From assembly GCF_902500225.1 (NCBI RefSeq), contig NZ_LR722656.1, positions 124,001 through 188,000 on the forward strand: a stretch of DNA of 64,000 nt, in the 5' to 3' direction. Shown one piece after another: positions 53,967-63,752 of this stretch (the first letter of the stretch is position 1; every line of letters begins with the position of its first letter). The stretch comes from Buttiauxella massiliensis. GTDB lineage: Bacteria; Pseudomonadota; Gammaproteobacteria; Enterobacterales; Enterobacteriaceae. A program made the translations under genes and the position numbers. Under the pieces are notes generated by a model. The model saw only the letters and a list, made by a program, of their open reading frames with translations. It had not been told where the DNA came from and did no database searches.

Positions 53967-56108
53967 TTGAATATTATTGCAATCATGGGGCCGCATGGCG
54001 TTTTCTACAAAGACGAGCCAATCAAAGAACTCCACCAAGCGCTGGAAGTTCAGGGTTTTCGCCTGATTTACCCGACCAACAGTACCGACCTGCTGAAACT
54101 TATCGAACATAACCCGCGTATCTGCGGCGTCATTTTTGACTGGGATGAATACAGCCTGGATTTATGCAGTGAAATTAACGGCTTGAATGAGTATTTACCG
54201 TTGTATGCGTTTATCAACACACACTCTTCGCTGGATGTCAGCGTCAACGAAATGCGCATGGCGCTGTGGTTCTTTGAATACGCCCTCAGTGCAGCAGACG
54301 ATATCGCCCTGCGCATCCGTCAGTACACCAATGAATATCTCGATAACATCACTCCTCCGTTAACCAAAGCATTGTTCAACTATGTGAACGAAGGGAAATA
54401 CACATTCTGCACGCCGGGGCATATGGCGGGCACCGCCTATCTGAAAAGCCCGGTTGGCTGCCTGTTCTACGACTTCTTTGGCGCGAACACGCTTAAAGCG
54501 GATGTCTCTATTTCGGTAACGGAACTGGGATCGTTACTCGATCACACTGGTCCACATCTGGAGGCTGAGGAATATATCGCCCGTACTTTTGGTGCGGAGC
54601 AGAGTTACATGGTGACCAACGGCACATCCACGTCGAATAAAATCGTGGGTATGTACGCCGCACCTTCTGGCAGCACGGTGCTGATTGACCGTAACTGCCA
54701 CAAATCGCTGACGCATTTGCTGATGATGACCGACCTGGTGCCCATCTGGTTAAAACCAACGCGCAATGCGCTGGGGATTTTGGGCGGCATTCCGCAACGT
54801 GAATTTATGCGCGAGAGTATCGAGGCGAAAGTTGCTGAGACGGAAAATGCCCAGTGGCCGGTGCATGCGGTTATCACCAACTCGACTTACGATGGCTTGC
54901 TGTATAACACCGAATTTATCAAACAGACCCTCGATGTACCTTCTATCCACTTTGATTCCGCCTGGGTGCCGTACACCAACTTCCACGCTATTTATCAGGG
55001 TAAAAGTGGCATGAGTGGCGATCGTGTGCCGGGGAAAGTGATTTACGAAACCCAGTCCACACACAAATTATTGGCAGCGTTGTCGCAGGCATCTCTCATC
55101 CATATCAAAGGTGATTACGACGAGGAAACCTTCAACGAAGCCTACATGATGCATACCACTACATCGCCAAGTTATCCGCTGGTGGCATCCATTGAAACGG
55201 CGGCAGCAATGCTACGAGGCAACCCGGGCAAGCGATTGATTAATCGCTCGGTAGAACGAGCATTGCATTTCCGTCGTGAAGTTCAGCGCCTGCGGGAAGA
55301 GTCAGAGGACTGGTTCTTCGATATCTGGCAGCCAGAATTTATCGATGAAGCCGCCTGCTGGCCGATTTCACCGGGTGAAGAGGACTGGCACGGTTTCAAA
55401 GATGCTGATGCCGACCATATGTACCTCGACCCGATAAAAGTCACCATTCTGACACCAGGCATGGATGAGTTAGGGACGATGGCTGATGAGGGCATTCCCG
55501 CTGCACTGGTGGCGAAGTTCCTTGATGAACGCGGTGTGGTCGTCGAAAAAACAGGGCCATATAACTTGTTGTTCCTATTCAGCATTGGGATAGACAAAAC
55601 CAAGGCGTTAAGTTTGCTGCGTGGTTTGACGGAGTTTAAACGCTCGTATGACCTCAATTTGCGTGTGAAAAACATGCTGCCGGATTTGTATGCTGAAGAT
55701 CCTGATTTCTATCGCAATATGCGTATCCAGGACCTGGCGCAAGGCATCCACAAACTGATTAAGCAGCACAACCTTTCTGACCTGATGCTGCGTGCTTTTG
55801 ATGTGCTCCCGGAAATGAAAATGACGCCGCACAAGGCGTATCAACAGCAGGTGAAAGGTAACGTTGAAACGGTAGAAATCGAACAATTGCTTAATCGCGT
55901 TTCAGCAAACATGATCTTGCCGTATCCACCTGGTGTGCCGGTGGTGATGCCGGGTGAGATGATCACCAATGAAAGCCGGGCAGTGCTCGATTTCCTGCTG
56001 ATGTTGTGTTCTGTGGGAGAGCACTATCCTGGGTTTGAAACCGACATTCACGGAGCCAAACTGGGTGAGGATGGCATCTATAGAGTACGAGTCCTAAAAT
56101 CGGTGTAG
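53967..56108 (+). CDS. ldcC: Constitutive lysine decarboxylase
   Basis: Converts lysine to cadaverine; the low-level paralogue of acid-induced CadA. 713 residues, the LdcC length. N-terminal wing (flavodoxin-like) domain, fold-type I PLP core with the Schiff-base lysine in TQSTHKLLAALSQ (about residue 367), and a C-terminal domain. Starts at TTG 53967 behind a very strong ribosome binding site AGGAGGTGA. The gene name over cadA is by position beside accA. Confidence 0.95.
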   Translation: MNIIAIMGPHGVFYKDEPIKELHQALEVQGFRLIYPTNSTDLLKLIEHNPRICGVIFDWDEYSLDLCSEINGLNEYLPLYAFINTHSSLDVSVNEMRMALWFFEYALSAADDIALRIRQYTNEYLDNITPPLTKALFNYVNEGKYTFCTPGHMAGTAYLKSPVGCLFYDFFGANTLKADVSISVTELGSLLDHTGPHLEAEEYIARTFGAEQSYMVTNGTSTSNKIVGMYAAPSGSTVLIDRNCHKSLTHLLMMTDLVPIWLKPTRNALGILGGIPQREFMRESIEAKVAETENAQWPVHAVITNSTYDGLLYNTEFIKQTLDVPSIHFDSAWVPYTNFHAIYQGKSGMSGDRVPGKVIYETQSTHKLLAALSQASLIHIKGDYDEETFNEAYMMHTTTSPSYPLVASIETAAAMLRGNPGKRLINRSVERALHFRREVQRLREESEDWFFDIWQPEFIDEAACWPISPGEEDWHGFKDADADHMYLDPIKVTILTPGMDELGTMADEGIPAALVAKFLDERGVVVEKTGPYNLLFLFSIGIDKTKALSLLRGLTEFKRSYDLNLRVKNMLPDLYAEDPDFYRNMRIQDLAQGIHKLIKQHNLSDLMLRAFDVLPEMKMTPHKAYQQQVKGNVETVEIEQLLNRVSANMILPYPPGVPVVMPGEMITNESRAVLDFLLMLCSVGEHYPGFETDIHGAKLGEDGIYRVRVLKSV

Positions 56109-56164
56109 CGTATTGATTTACCGATGCATGATAGTTACCGTGCGGAAAAGACAAAGGAGCATTT

Positions 56165-56554
56165 ATGCTGGGTTTAAAGCAAGTTCACCACATCGCTATC
56201 ATCGCGTCGGATTACCCAACCAGTAAGCATTTTTACTGCGATATTCTTGGCTTTACGCTACAAGCGGAAGCGTACCGTGAAGAACGGGATTCATGGAAAG
56301 GTGATTTGGCATTGAACGGGCAATATGTCATTGAGCTATTTTCCTTCCCGTTCCCGCCAGCAAGGCCGAGTCGCCCGGAGGCTTGTGGGTTACGTCATCT
56401 GGCATTCAGCGTTGACGATATCGACAGCGCGATTGTTCATCTTGAGAAGCATGGTGTGAAGTGTGAGCCGGTTCGTATCGATCCTTTCACCGATAAGCGT
56501 TTTACTTTCTTTAACGACCCCGACGGCTTGCCTCTTGAGCTATACCAGCAGTAA
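56165..56554 (+). CDS. yaeR: VOC family (glyoxalase-like) protein YaeR
   Basis: A 129-residue vicinal-oxygen-chelate protein, metal ligands likely His9 of VHHIAI, Glu in YVIELF, His in LRHLAF and Glu in LPLELYQQ. Substrate unknown. AAAGGAGC precedes the ATG. Lies between ldcC and tilS as in E. coli. Confidence 0.93.
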   Translation: MLGLKQVHHIAIIASDYPTSKHFYCDILGFTLQAEAYREERDSWKGDLALNGQYVIELFSFPFPPARPSRPEACGLRHLAFSVDDIDSAIVHLEKHGVKCEPVRIDPFTDKRFTFFNDPDGLPLELYQQ

Positions 56555-56617
56555 CGCTTGCCTCTCTTCTCGTAGCCCGGTAACGTGCCGGGCAAAACCT
56601 TATTCAAGTTACTGACT

Positions 56618-57928
56618 ATGCCACTTCGTCCTCTCATCAAATTATTGCAGCCGCACCCGAATTTGCTGGTGGCGTTTAGTGGTGGGCTGGATTCCACGGT
56701 TTTACTCCACCAGTTGGTTACGCTTCGCGATATGCAGGTCGCTAATTTCCAGATTCGCGCCATGCATATTCATCACGGTTTAAGCCCCTATGCCGATAAT
56801 TGGGCCGAACATTGCCAGCAAGTTTGCGAACAATGGAACGTACCGTTTGAAGTAAAACGAGTGCAGTTGGCAGACGATGGATTAGGGATTGAAGCCCATG
56901 CGCGAGCAGCACGTTATCAGGCGCTGGCTGAAACAATACGACCAGACGAAGTTTTACTGACGGCGCAGCACCTTGATGACCAGTGTGAAACATTTCTACT
57001 TGCCCTGAAGCGGGGAAGTGGCCCTGCGGGGCTGGCCGCAATGCCTGAACGTTTGCCGTTTGGTGAGACAGAATTAATCCGGCCATTGCTGGGGCAGACG
57101 CGCAAAGTTCTGGAAGCGTGGGCTAATGAACATCAATTAACGTGGATAGAAGACGAAAGTAACCAGGATGATAGCTACGATCGGAATTTCTTAAGGTTGC
57201 GGGTCATTCCTGAAATCCAACAGCGTTGGCCCCATTTCCCACAAAGCGTTGCCCGCAGCGCTGAGTTATGTGGAGAGCAAGAACAATTACTTGATGAGTT
57301 GCTTGCCGAACAACTTGAGGCGCTGATTCAGGACGATGGCTCATTACTCATTGAGCCTCTAAAGCCGCTCAGTGATATCCGGCGTTCGGCGTTGCTACGC
57401 CGCTGGTTTGGCCGTCAGAAAGCCGCTATGCCTTCGCGAGCAGCGCTGGCACGCCTGTGGAATGAGGTTGCAACAAGTCGTGAAGATGCCAACCCCCGTT
57501 TGAAATTTGGCAGCTTTGAAGTTCGCCGATATCAGGGGGCATTGTACTGGTTGCCGTTGATGAACGGATTGGGTGATGAGATCGTTTCCTGGTCTAAACC
57601 TTTTGCGCCATTAACATTGCCCGGTGGCTTAGGCACTCTTCAATTGGCATCTATTGGGCAGGAGGTTCGCACACCTGGTGCTGACGAGCCCGTTACCGTA
57701 CGTTTTAAGGCTTCCGGACAGTTCCATATCGTTGGGCGCGAACGTGGCCGTAGTTTGAAAAAGATCTGGCAAGAGTCAGGTATTGCGCCATGGCAGCGCG
57801 AAAGAACGCCGCTGTTATATTACGGCGAAAAGTTGATTGTCGCTCTTGGGGTTTTTGTCACCCGGGAAGGAAAGGCGACGGAAGAATCATGCTGGCATGT
57901 CGACTGGCAAAAGGAGAATAAATCATGA
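56618..57928 (+). CDS. tilS: tRNA(Ile)-lysidine synthase
   Basis: Converts C34 of the CAU-anticodon tRNA-Ile to lysidine so it reads AUA; essential. The PP-loop ATP motif SGGLDS is at residues 21-26, followed by the catalytic HHGLS and [13 protein letters not shown], and the block [17 protein letters not shown] 56618 gives 436 residues and normal spacing to the PP-loop; a GTG 33 nt upstream is the alternative. Its stop overlaps the start of the cytochrome c gene by 4 nt. Confidence 0.95.
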   Translation: MPLRPLIKLLQPHPNLLVAFSGGLDSTVLLHQLVTLRDMQVANFQIRAMHIHHGLSPYADNWAEHCQQVCEQWNVPFEVKRVQLADDGLGIEAHARAARYQALAETIRPDEVLLTAQHLDDQCETFLLALKRGSGPAGLAAMPERLPFGETELIRPLLGQTRKVLEAWANEHQLTWIEDESNQDDSYDRNFLRLRVIPEIQQRWPHFPQSVARSAELCGEQEQLLDELLAEQLEALIQDDGSLLIEPLKPLSDIRRSALLRRWFGRQKAAMPSRAALARLWNEVATSREDANPRLKFGSFEVRRYQGALYWLPLMNGLGDEIVSWSKPFAPLTLPGGLGTLQLASIGQEVRTPGADEPVTVRFKASGQFHIVGRERGRSLKKIWQESGIAPWQRERTPLLYYGEKLIVALGVFVTREGKATEESCWHVDWQKENKS

Positions 57929-58236
57929 AGAGAATCATTATTTTAGCGGGCATATTATTGTGTGCTCAACCGGTACTGGCAAAAGGTGATGCCGCTGCAG
58001 GTGAGCAAAAAGCCATGATGTGCGTGGCGTGCCACGGGGCTACGGGGAAAGTTTCCGTGCCGATGTACCCGAATCTTGCCGGGCAAAACGAGGCGTATCT
58101 TGAACACTCGTTAAAGGCATATAAAAAGGGCGAGCGTAGTGGTGGGCAAGCTGAAGTGATGAAGGCTTATGTAAGTGGCCTTTCCGACGAGGACATCAGC
58201 AATCTGGCTGCTTATTACGCTTCAATGAAGCCATAA
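57925..58236 (+). CDS. Small periplasmic class I cytochrome c
   Basis: 103 residues: signal peptide (about 1-19, ending VLA), one heme-binding CVACH (Cys33, Cys36, His37) and a likely axial Met79 in [23 protein letters not shown], the usual layout of cytochrome c553-type proteins. It needs the Ccm maturation system, not in the window. The redox partner is unknown. The ATG overlaps the tilS stop (ATGA), so it is coupled to tilS. E. coli K-12 has no gene here as I recall, so it is either an insertion in this lineage or a loss in Escherichia. Base composition looks like its neighbours. Confidence 0.9.
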   Translation: MKRIIILAGILLCAQPVLAKGDAAAGEQKAMMCVACHGATGKVSVPMYPNLAGQNEAYLEHSLKAYKKGERSGGQAEVMKAYVSGLSDEDISNLAAYYASMKP

Positions 58237-58260
58237 AAAAGGGCAGCCCCAAGGCTGCCC
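58235..58260 (-). terminator. Terminator downstream of rof
   Basis: On the minus strand GGGCAGCC, TTGG, GGCTGCCC and then TTTTTT, ending the yaeP-rof transcript. On the plus strand the same hairpin sits right after the cytochrome c stop but lacks a T-run. Confidence 0.88.
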
Positions 58261-58282
58261 ACGCATGCGGATACTTTGCGTA

Positions 58283-58543
58283 TCAGGATTCGCTAACTAC
58301 GACAGTACCAATTTCAGGATGGCTGAAGCTGGCAATTTTATCGAGACGAACTTCGCGAGTGGTACCGGCATCATCGAGAATCAAGTATTCGATGTTTTTA
58401 CGAGACACCAGATCACTGGCTTTCGCCTTGAAAACTTCTCCGCTCTTCAACTCCAGCGTCAGTATTAAGTTCTGCTGGCAGGCGAGCTCGAGATTGTCAT
58501 AATCATCACAATTGATGGGTTGATAGGCATCATTCATTGACAT
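58283..58543 (-). CDS. rof: Rho-binding antiterminator Rof
   Basis: Small inhibitor of Rho-dependent termination that binds the Rho primary RNA site (also called YaeO). 86 residues, or 84 if the ATG at 58537 is used; the conserved start is [20 protein letters not shown]. Acidic, with a small beta fold. Overlaps the 3' end of yaeP, indicating a yaeP-rof operon. Confidence 0.94.
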   Translation of the reverse strand: MSMNDAYQPINCDDYDNLELACQQNLILTLELKSGEVFKAKASDLVSRKNIEYLILDDAGTTREVRLDKIASFSHPEIGTVVVSES

Positions 58544-58730
58544 AGTCGCTCACCAGTAAGTTCGCGGCCGCATACGCCGCCTGTTCCCTAATAGATTCTG
58601 GTTGTGCTTCGTTGGAAGCCACTTCGTTCAGCACCTTCAAGACGCAGCCCAGTGCATCGGGAATGTAACCCAAATCTCCGCTGGCTATTTCCGCATAGCG
58701 CTTTCGTACTAATTCACAATACTTTTCCAC
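58530..58730 (-). CDS. yaeP: UPF0253 family protein YaeP
   Basis: A 66-residue protein of unknown function, starting at GTG 58730 with AGGAGGGCGT just upstream; a longer frame to 58811 lacks support. The product starts [21 protein letters not shown], trimmed here to its first residues [11 protein letters not shown], and is predicted mostly helical. Divergent from yaeQ across 205 bp that must hold both promoters; I saw no clear consensus there. Confidence 0.92.
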   Translation of the reverse strand: MEKYCELVRKRYAEIASGDLGYIPDALGCVLKVLNEVASNEAQPESIREQAAYAAANLLVSDYVNE

Positions 58731-58935
58731 ACGCCCTCCTTTCAGAGTCCCGACCTCAGACTTAATCGTGTGATGCCAGTTAAGCCTACGAAGATAAACT
58801 CTGTTTAGCAAGGTGACTATACCACAGGCATGAAACCGATATCAGCAGCGCACCCCTCTACTTGAGTGAATACATAACAGCGTTTTAGCGAGGTTTTGGT
58901 TACAATGAGCGCCTAATTGAGTTCGGAGAAGTGTG

Positions 58936-59478
58936 ATGGCGTTAAAAGCAACAATCTATAAAGCGATGGTGAATGTTGCCGATCTCGATCGCAATCAATT
59001 CCTGGATAGCAATCTGACGCTTGCGCGCCATCCTTCGGAAACGCAAGAACGTATGATGCTGCGCCTGCTGGCGTGGATTAAATACGCTAACGAGCGTCTG
59101 CAATTCAGCCGGGGTTTAAGCGCAGAAGAAGAACCGGAAATCTGGCAGCGTAACGACCATATGGGTATCGACCTATGGATTGAACTAGGTCTGCCAGATG
59201 AAAAACGCCTGAAAAAAGCCTGTAGCCAGTCTGGTGAAGTGGCGCTGTTTACCTATAACAGCCGCGCTGCGGAAGTCTGGTGGCAGCAGCATCAGAACAA
59301 ACTCAAGCAATACCAAAACTTGTCTATCTGGTATCTGGATGATGAGCAACTGGCGAAGCTGTGCGAATTTGGTACACGTTCGATGAACTTACAGGCCACC
59401 ATTCAGGACGGTGCAATCTGGTTATCTGATGCTGAGAATAATCTCGAAATTCACTTTACGGCCTGGCAGCATCATTAA
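58936..59478 (+). CDS. yaeQ: YaeQ family protein
   Basis: 180 residues; the family has a PD-(D/E)XK nuclease-like fold but no established function, despite an early link to RfaH suppression. Conserved parts are [27 protein letters not shown] and the [13 protein letters not shown] core containing Asp and Glu. ATG 58936 is preferred over the GTG three bases earlier. GGAGAAG stands upstream. Overlaps arfB by one base (TAATG). Confidence 0.92.
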   Translation: MALKATIYKAMVNVADLDRNQFLDSNLTLARHPSETQERMMLRLLAWIKYANERLQFSRGLSAEEEPEIWQRNDHMGIDLWIELGLPDEKRLKKACSQSGEVALFTYNSRAAEVWWQQHQNKLKQYQNLSIWYLDDEQLAKLCEFGTRSMNLQATIQDGAIWLSDAENNLEIHFTAWQHH

Positions 59479-59897
59479 TGATCGAAGTGTCACGAACGAT
59501 AGCAATACCGGACAGTGAGGTCACTATTACGGCTATCCGCGCGCAGGGAGCGGGCGGCCAGCATGTGAACAAAACCTCAACGGCGATTCATTTGCGTTTT
59601 GACATCCGGGCCTCCAGCCTGCCAGAGTATTATAAAGAACGTTTGCTGGCGGCCAGCCACCATCTTATTACGCCCGATGGCGTGGTGGTGATAAAGGCGC
59701 AGGAGTACCGTAGTCAGGAAATGAATCGTGAAGCTGCAGTAGCAAGGCTGATTTCATTGATTCAAGAGTTAACTGTTGAGCAAAAAAACCGACGAGCCAC
59801 ACGACCTACACGTGCATCGAAAGAGCGCCGTCTCGCATCGAAATCACAGAAATCAACGACGAAATCATTACGCGGGAAAGTCCGTCGCCCTGAATGA
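59478..59897 (+). CDS. arfB: Alternative ribosome-rescue factor ArfB
   Basis: Peptidyl-tRNA hydrolase that frees ribosomes stalled without a stop codon, also called YaeJ. 139 residues. The catalytic GGQ is at 26-28 in [16 protein letters not shown], and the basic C-terminal tail (from about 105, rich in Arg and Lys) enters the empty mRNA channel. Starts within the yaeQ stop. Confidence 0.96.
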   Translation: MIEVSRTIAIPDSEVTITAIRAQGAGGQHVNKTSTAIHLRFDIRASSLPEYYKERLLAASHHLITPDGVVVIKAQEYRSQEMNREAAVARLISLIQELTVEQKNRRATRPTRASKERRLASKSQKSTTKSLRGKVRRPE

Positions 59898-59932
59898 CGA
59901 ACGGCAAAGATATTGACCAGAAGAAGGAAGAG

Positions 59933-60631
59933 ATGGTGAAAAAGATTCTATTGTCAGCTATCGCTGTGTGTAGCTTGTTTGCACTTTTTGGCTGTAATAA
60001 CCGGGCTGAAGTTCAAACGTTACAGCCTGCTCAAGCCGCAGAGCTACAGCCAATGCAGCAAAGTTATAAAGGGGTTTTACCTTGCGCGGATTGTTCAGGG
60101 ATTGAAACGTCGCTGTTTTTGGAAAAAGACGGCACCTGGGTGATGAATCAACGTTATCAGGGCGTGAAAGAACCTTCAGTCTTTGCCTCTTACGGAAGTT
60201 GGGCACGTACCGCGGATAAATTGGTTCTCACTGAACGCGACGGCGAAAAACTCTATTTCCGCCCGAAAGGCGATAACCTGGAGATGTTAGATAGGGCAGG
60301 TAACTCGATTGAGTCTCAGCTCACTTACACTCTGACGCCAAGTAAAGAAGCGTTACCTGCAACGCCGATGACCATGAAAGGCATGTATAAGTACATGGCT
60401 GATGCGGCGATTTTCCAGGATTGCTCTACAGGGAAAACATTCGCTGTGGCCAGTAACGCAGAGCTGGAACGTGGATATGCGGCAGCGCGGGGTGAGGATT
60501 ATCAGCCGGTATTGCTGGTGGTTGATGCTCACTTTACATTGCAGGCATCACCAGATAGCGGCGAGTTGAAGAAAACAGTCGTTGCAGACCGAGCAGCCAA
60601 ATTTGAGCCTAAGAAAAGCTGCCACGATTGA
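59933..60631 (+). CDS. nlpE: Outer-membrane lipoprotein NlpE, Cpx activator
   Basis: Surface-sensing lipoprotein that activates the Cpx envelope stress response; also called CutF. ATG 59933 follows AAGGAAGAG. The lipobox LFGC sets lipid-modified Cys21. The N-domain has the CXXC motif in LPCADCSG, and later cysteines (DCSTGK and the C-terminal SCHD) would form the second domain's disulfide. 232 residues against 236 in E. coli. Confidence 0.95.
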   Translation: MVKKILLSAIAVCSLFALFGCNNRAEVQTLQPAQAAELQPMQQSYKGVLPCADCSGIETSLFLEKDGTWVMNQRYQGVKEPSVFASYGSWARTADKLVLTERDGEKLYFRPKGDNLEMLDRAGNSIESQLTYTLTPSKEALPATPMTMKGMYKYMADAAIFQDCSTGKTFAVASNAELERGYAAARGEDYQPVLLVVDAHFTLQASPDSGELKKTVVADRAAKFEPKKSCHD

Positions 60632-60647
60632 TAAACAAGTGGATATA

Positions 60648-60681
60648 AAAAAGCCCCGCTAATCACTTAGCGGGGCTTTTT
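60648..60681. terminator. Bidirectional terminator between nlpE and proS
   Basis: AAAAAGCCCCGCT and AGCGGGGCTTTTT around an 8-base loop between convergent genes. Confidence 0.93.
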
Positions 60682-60697
60682 ACTTTATATGCCAGTA

Positions 60698-62416
60698 TTA
60701 GCGTTGAATCTGTGCCAGCAAGAAATCAATGATTTCGCCGGTTTTGATCATCTGCTTCTCACCTTCACGGCGGTTTTTGTATTCAACTTCTTCGCTATCA
60801 AGGTTGCGATCGCCGATAACGACAGTATGAGGAATACCAATCAGTTCCATATCGGCAAACATCACGCCTGGACGCTCTTTACGGTCATCCATTAATACGT
60901 CGATGCCTTTGGCACGCAGAGTTGAGTACAGCTCTTCAGCCAGTTCTTTCACGCGGAAAGATTTGTGCATGTTCATTGGCAGAATCGCAACCTGGAATGG
61001 TGCGATTGCATCTGGCCACACAATGCCACGCTCGTCATTGTTCTGTTCGATTGCAGCAGCAACTACGCGAGTCACACCGATACCGTAGCAACCCATGGTT
61101 AGCGTTTGGTTACGGCCATCTTCACCCTGAACAGAAGCTTTCATCGCTTCGGAATACTTGGTGCCGAGCTGGAAGATATGACCCACTTCGATACCGCGTT
61201 TAATAAGCAGAGTGCCTTTACCGTCCGGGCTTGGATCACCTTCAACAACGTTACGGATATCAGCAACTTCTGGCAGCGCAACATCACGTTCCCAGTTAAT
61301 ACCAACGAAGTGTTTACCGTCGACGTTAGCGCCGGCTGCGAAATCGCTCATTGCGGCAACGGTACGGTCGATAACGACAGGGATTGGCAGATTAATTGGG
61401 CCAAGTGAACCCGGACCTGCTTTCGCTACCGCACGAATTTCTTCTTCTGTCGCGAAAGTTAGTGGGCTGGCAACTTGTGGCAGTTTTTCTGCTTTAACTT
61501 CATTCAGTTCATGATCGCCACGAACCAGCAGAGCAACCAGCGGGTAAGCGCTGCCTTCGGTAGCTTTAACCATCAAAGTCTTAACGGTTTTTTCTACCGG
61601 CAGGTTGAACTGTTCAACCAACTCAGCGATGGTTTTCGCATTCGGCGTATCGATCTGCGTCATTTCAACAGTGGGTGCAGCACGACCACCTGCTGGAGCA
61701 ACGGCTTCAGCAAATTCGATGTTCGCTGCAAAATCAGATTCGGTTGAGAAGATAACATCATCTTCACCACACTGAGCCAGTACCTGGAATTCGTGAGATG
61801 CGCTGCCACCGATTGAACCGGTATCCGCTTCTACCGCGCGGAAATCCAAACCCATACGGGTGAAGATTTTGCTGTAGGCTTGATACATTGCATCATAAGT
61901 TTCCTGCAGGGATTCCTGAGAAGTATGGAAAGAGTAAGCATCTTTCATCAGGAATTCACGGGAACGCATGACGCCGAAACGTGGGCGCACTTCGTCACGG
62001 AACTTAGTCTGGATCTGGAAGAAGTTCAGTGGCAGTTGTTTGTAAGAGCTCAGCTCATTACGAATCAGGTCAGTGATGACTTCTTCGTGAGTTGGGCCGA
62101 GAACAAATGGACGATCGCCGCGATCAACAAAACGCAGCAGCTCTGGGCCATACTGTTCCCAACGACCGCTCTCCTGCCACAAATCTGCGGGCTGAACTAC
62201 GGGCATGCACATCTCGATGGCACCGGCGTTGTTCATCTCTTCACGCACGATGTTTTCGACTTTTTTCAGGACGCGCAGACCGGTCGGCAACCAGGTATAC
62301 AAACCAGAAGCGAGTTTGCGGATCATCCCGGCACGCAGCATCAGTTGGTGGCTGATGACCTCAGCGTCGGCTGGTGTCTCCTTCAGTGTGGAGAGCAGAT
62401 ATTGGCTAGTACGCAT
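60698..62416 (-). CDS. proS: Prolyl-tRNA synthetase
   Basis: Class II synthetase of the bacterial type, 572 residues. Motif 2 region [23 protein letters not shown] is present in parts (for example [12 protein letters not shown]), with GPTHEEVIT before it. The editing INS domain lies between about 224 and 407. Motif 3 is GCYGIGVTR. The ATG at 62416 gives [13 protein letters not shown] as in E. coli; an in-frame longer start is rejected. Confidence 0.97.
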   Translation of the reverse strand: MRTSQYLLSTLKETPADAEVISHQLMLRAGMIRKLASGLYTWLPTGLRVLKKVENIVREEMNNAGAIEMCMPVVQPADLWQESGRWEQYGPELLRFVDRGDRPFVLGPTHEEVITDLIRNELSSYKQLPLNFFQIQTKFRDEVRPRFGVMRSREFLMKDAYSFHTSQESLQETYDAMYQAYSKIFTRMGLDFRAVEADTGSIGGSASHEFQVLAQCGEDDVIFSTESDFAANIEFAEAVAPAGGRAAPTVEMTQIDTPNAKTIAELVEQFNLPVEKTVKTLMVKATEGSAYPLVALLVRGDHELNEVKAEKLPQVASPLTFATEEEIRAVAKAGPGSLGPINLPIPVVIDRTVAAMSDFAAGANVDGKHFVGINWERDVALPEVADIRNVVEGDPSPDGKGTLLIKRGIEVGHIFQLGTKYSEAMKASVQGEDGRNQTLTMGCYGIGVTRVVAAAIEQNNDERGIVWPDAIAPFQVAILPMNMHKSFRVKELAEELYSTLRAKGIDVLMDDRKERPGVMFADMELIGIPHTVVIGDRNLDSEEVEYKNRREGEKQMIKTGEIIDFLLAQIQR

Positions 62417-62529
62417 GTTGTTACGGTTCCATTTGAACGGCAGATAACTGGCTACCTGAGTAGCCTGATGCAAAATAAGTGTTTTAGTTTACCAGTGTGG
62501 CAGGGATGTCAAAAGAGAAGGGCGATAAA

Positions 62530-63237
62530 TTAACGGGTCTCAATTGCAAACACTTCTGAACCTTCGTCGGTCACACGCCAGCGAACGTTAAAATCCAGCA
62601 ATAAAACGGCATAGGTTTTACCCGTACCTTCCGTTTTACGATAGGCCGGACGAGGGTCTTGTGCGAGCACCTGGCGGATGAAACGCTCAATGTAAGGGTA
62701 ACGTTTATCCAGCGCCGGCAATTGCTGCTGCACTTCAGCGGTAAAGTAAACCGGCATATCGGCTGCGGGAGCATGCTGCGCATAACCCGCTATGGCTTCT
62801 GGCACGGCTTCTGCAAACGGCAAGTAGGGTTTGATATCAACGATAGGTGTGCCATCGACTAAATCCAGGCTGCCTAACTGCAAAATGACCTGATCTTTCT
62901 GGCAACGAATACCTTTCAGCTCAACCAGCGACATCCCAATGGGGTTGGGGCGGAAGGTCGAGCGAGTAGCAAAGACGCCCATACGCGCATTCCCACCCAG
63001 GCGCGGCGGGCGAACCGTCGGGCGCCAGCCACCTTCCATCGTTTGATGAAAGACAAATAGCAGCCATAGATGACTAAAACCTTCGAGGCCACGAACGGCA
63101 TCCGCCACATTGTAGGGAGGTTGTAAATGCAATTCTCCACCGCCATCAGTCACTAAACCTGGTTGGCGGGGGACTGCAAACTTCTCTTTATAAGGAGAGC
63201 GGATAACACCAATTTGCTCGAAACTAAATGCTGTCAT
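62530..63237 (-). CDS. trmO: tRNA (N6-threonylcarbamoyladenosine37-N6)-methyltransferase
   Basis: Adds a methyl group to t6A37 of tRNA-Thr(GGU), using SAM with a beta-barrel fold rather than a Rossmann fold. 235 residues as in E. coli (YaeB). Conserved blocks: EQIGVIRSPYKEKFAVPRQ, FHQTMEGGWRPTVRPPR and FATRSTFRPNPIGMSLVEL. ATG 63237 overlaps the rcsF stop by 4 nt. Confidence 0.95.
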   Translation of the reverse strand: MTAFSFEQIGVIRSPYKEKFAVPRQPGLVTDGGGELHLQPPYNVADAVRGLEGFSHLWLLFVFHQTMEGGWRPTVRPPRLGGNARMGVFATRSTFRPNPIGMSLVELKGIRCQKDQVILQLGSLDLVDGTPIVDIKPYLPFAEAVPEAIAGYAQHAPAADMPVYFTAEVQQQLPALDKRYPYIERFIRQVLAQDPRPAYRKTEGTGKTYAVLLLDFNVRWRVTDEGSEVFAIETR

Positions 63238-63638
63238 TTTGCAGAAACGTTTAACGCCGAACCAACGCAAACAGCCTGACGGTAACACCCTGGTGTGCCG
63301 CTGGTGACATCACAGCTATGAAGTAAGACCGCATTTGCTTTCATTTTTGAGGCGTTTACTTGTAAGCGTTTGCGAGCTGTTGGGATATTCGGTGGCGAAT
63401 CCTGATTGCTAACCTGGCATGAATCACCGCTGACTTCACCGAGGTCGCGGAAAGGTTTACCGACTAACTCTTCAGCATTGGTATAGATTCTTACTGGTGC
63501 TGGACGTGGAGCTTTAGGTTTAGCAGGTTCTGGCGCCGGCGCTGTTGCAGTGCTTTTAACAGGTTCAACAGGGGATCTGCTTAGCATCGTACAGCCGCTC
63601 AGCATGACTGCTAATAAACAGATCGGTAAAGCACGCAT
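63234..63638 (-). CDS. rcsF: Outer-membrane lipoprotein RcsF, Rcs stress sensor
   Basis: Senses outer-membrane and peptidoglycan stress and signals through IgaA to the Rcs phosphorelay; threaded through outer-membrane barrels by BamA. 134 residues, same as E. coli. Lipobox LSGC sets Cys16, then a proline-rich disordered linker (about 20-50) and a folded domain with four cysteines near 74, 109, 118 and 124 that make two disulfides. Confidence 0.96.
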   Translation of the reverse strand: MRALPICLLAVMLSGCTMLSRSPVEPVKSTATAPAPEPAKPKAPRPAPVRIYTNAEELVGKPFRDLGEVSGDSCQVSNQDSPPNIPTARKRLQVNASKMKANAVLLHSCDVTSGTPGCYRQAVCVGSALNVSAK

Positions 63639-63697
63639 AATTTTTCCTCAATGAATGATAAAACGCGATTATTGAACCAAGCTCTCGCACAAATAAC

Positions 63698-63719
63698 AAG
63701 ACGGGCATAAGCCCGTCTT
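63698..63719 (-). terminator. Hairpin downstream of metQ
   Basis: AAGACGGGC and GCCCGTCTT around a 4-base loop. In the minus direction it is followed by TTGTTATTT, an interrupted T-run, consistent with termination of metNIQ transcription. Confidence 0.75.
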
Positions 63720-63752
63720 AGATTATTTACGCAAAAATAGAAGAATGGAAAC

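Noticed and set aside
56575-56593. GCCCGG/CCGGGC inverted repeat between yaeR and tilS
   Set aside because: Short stem with no T-run and no full REP consensus; it may be a degraded REP but cannot be supported.
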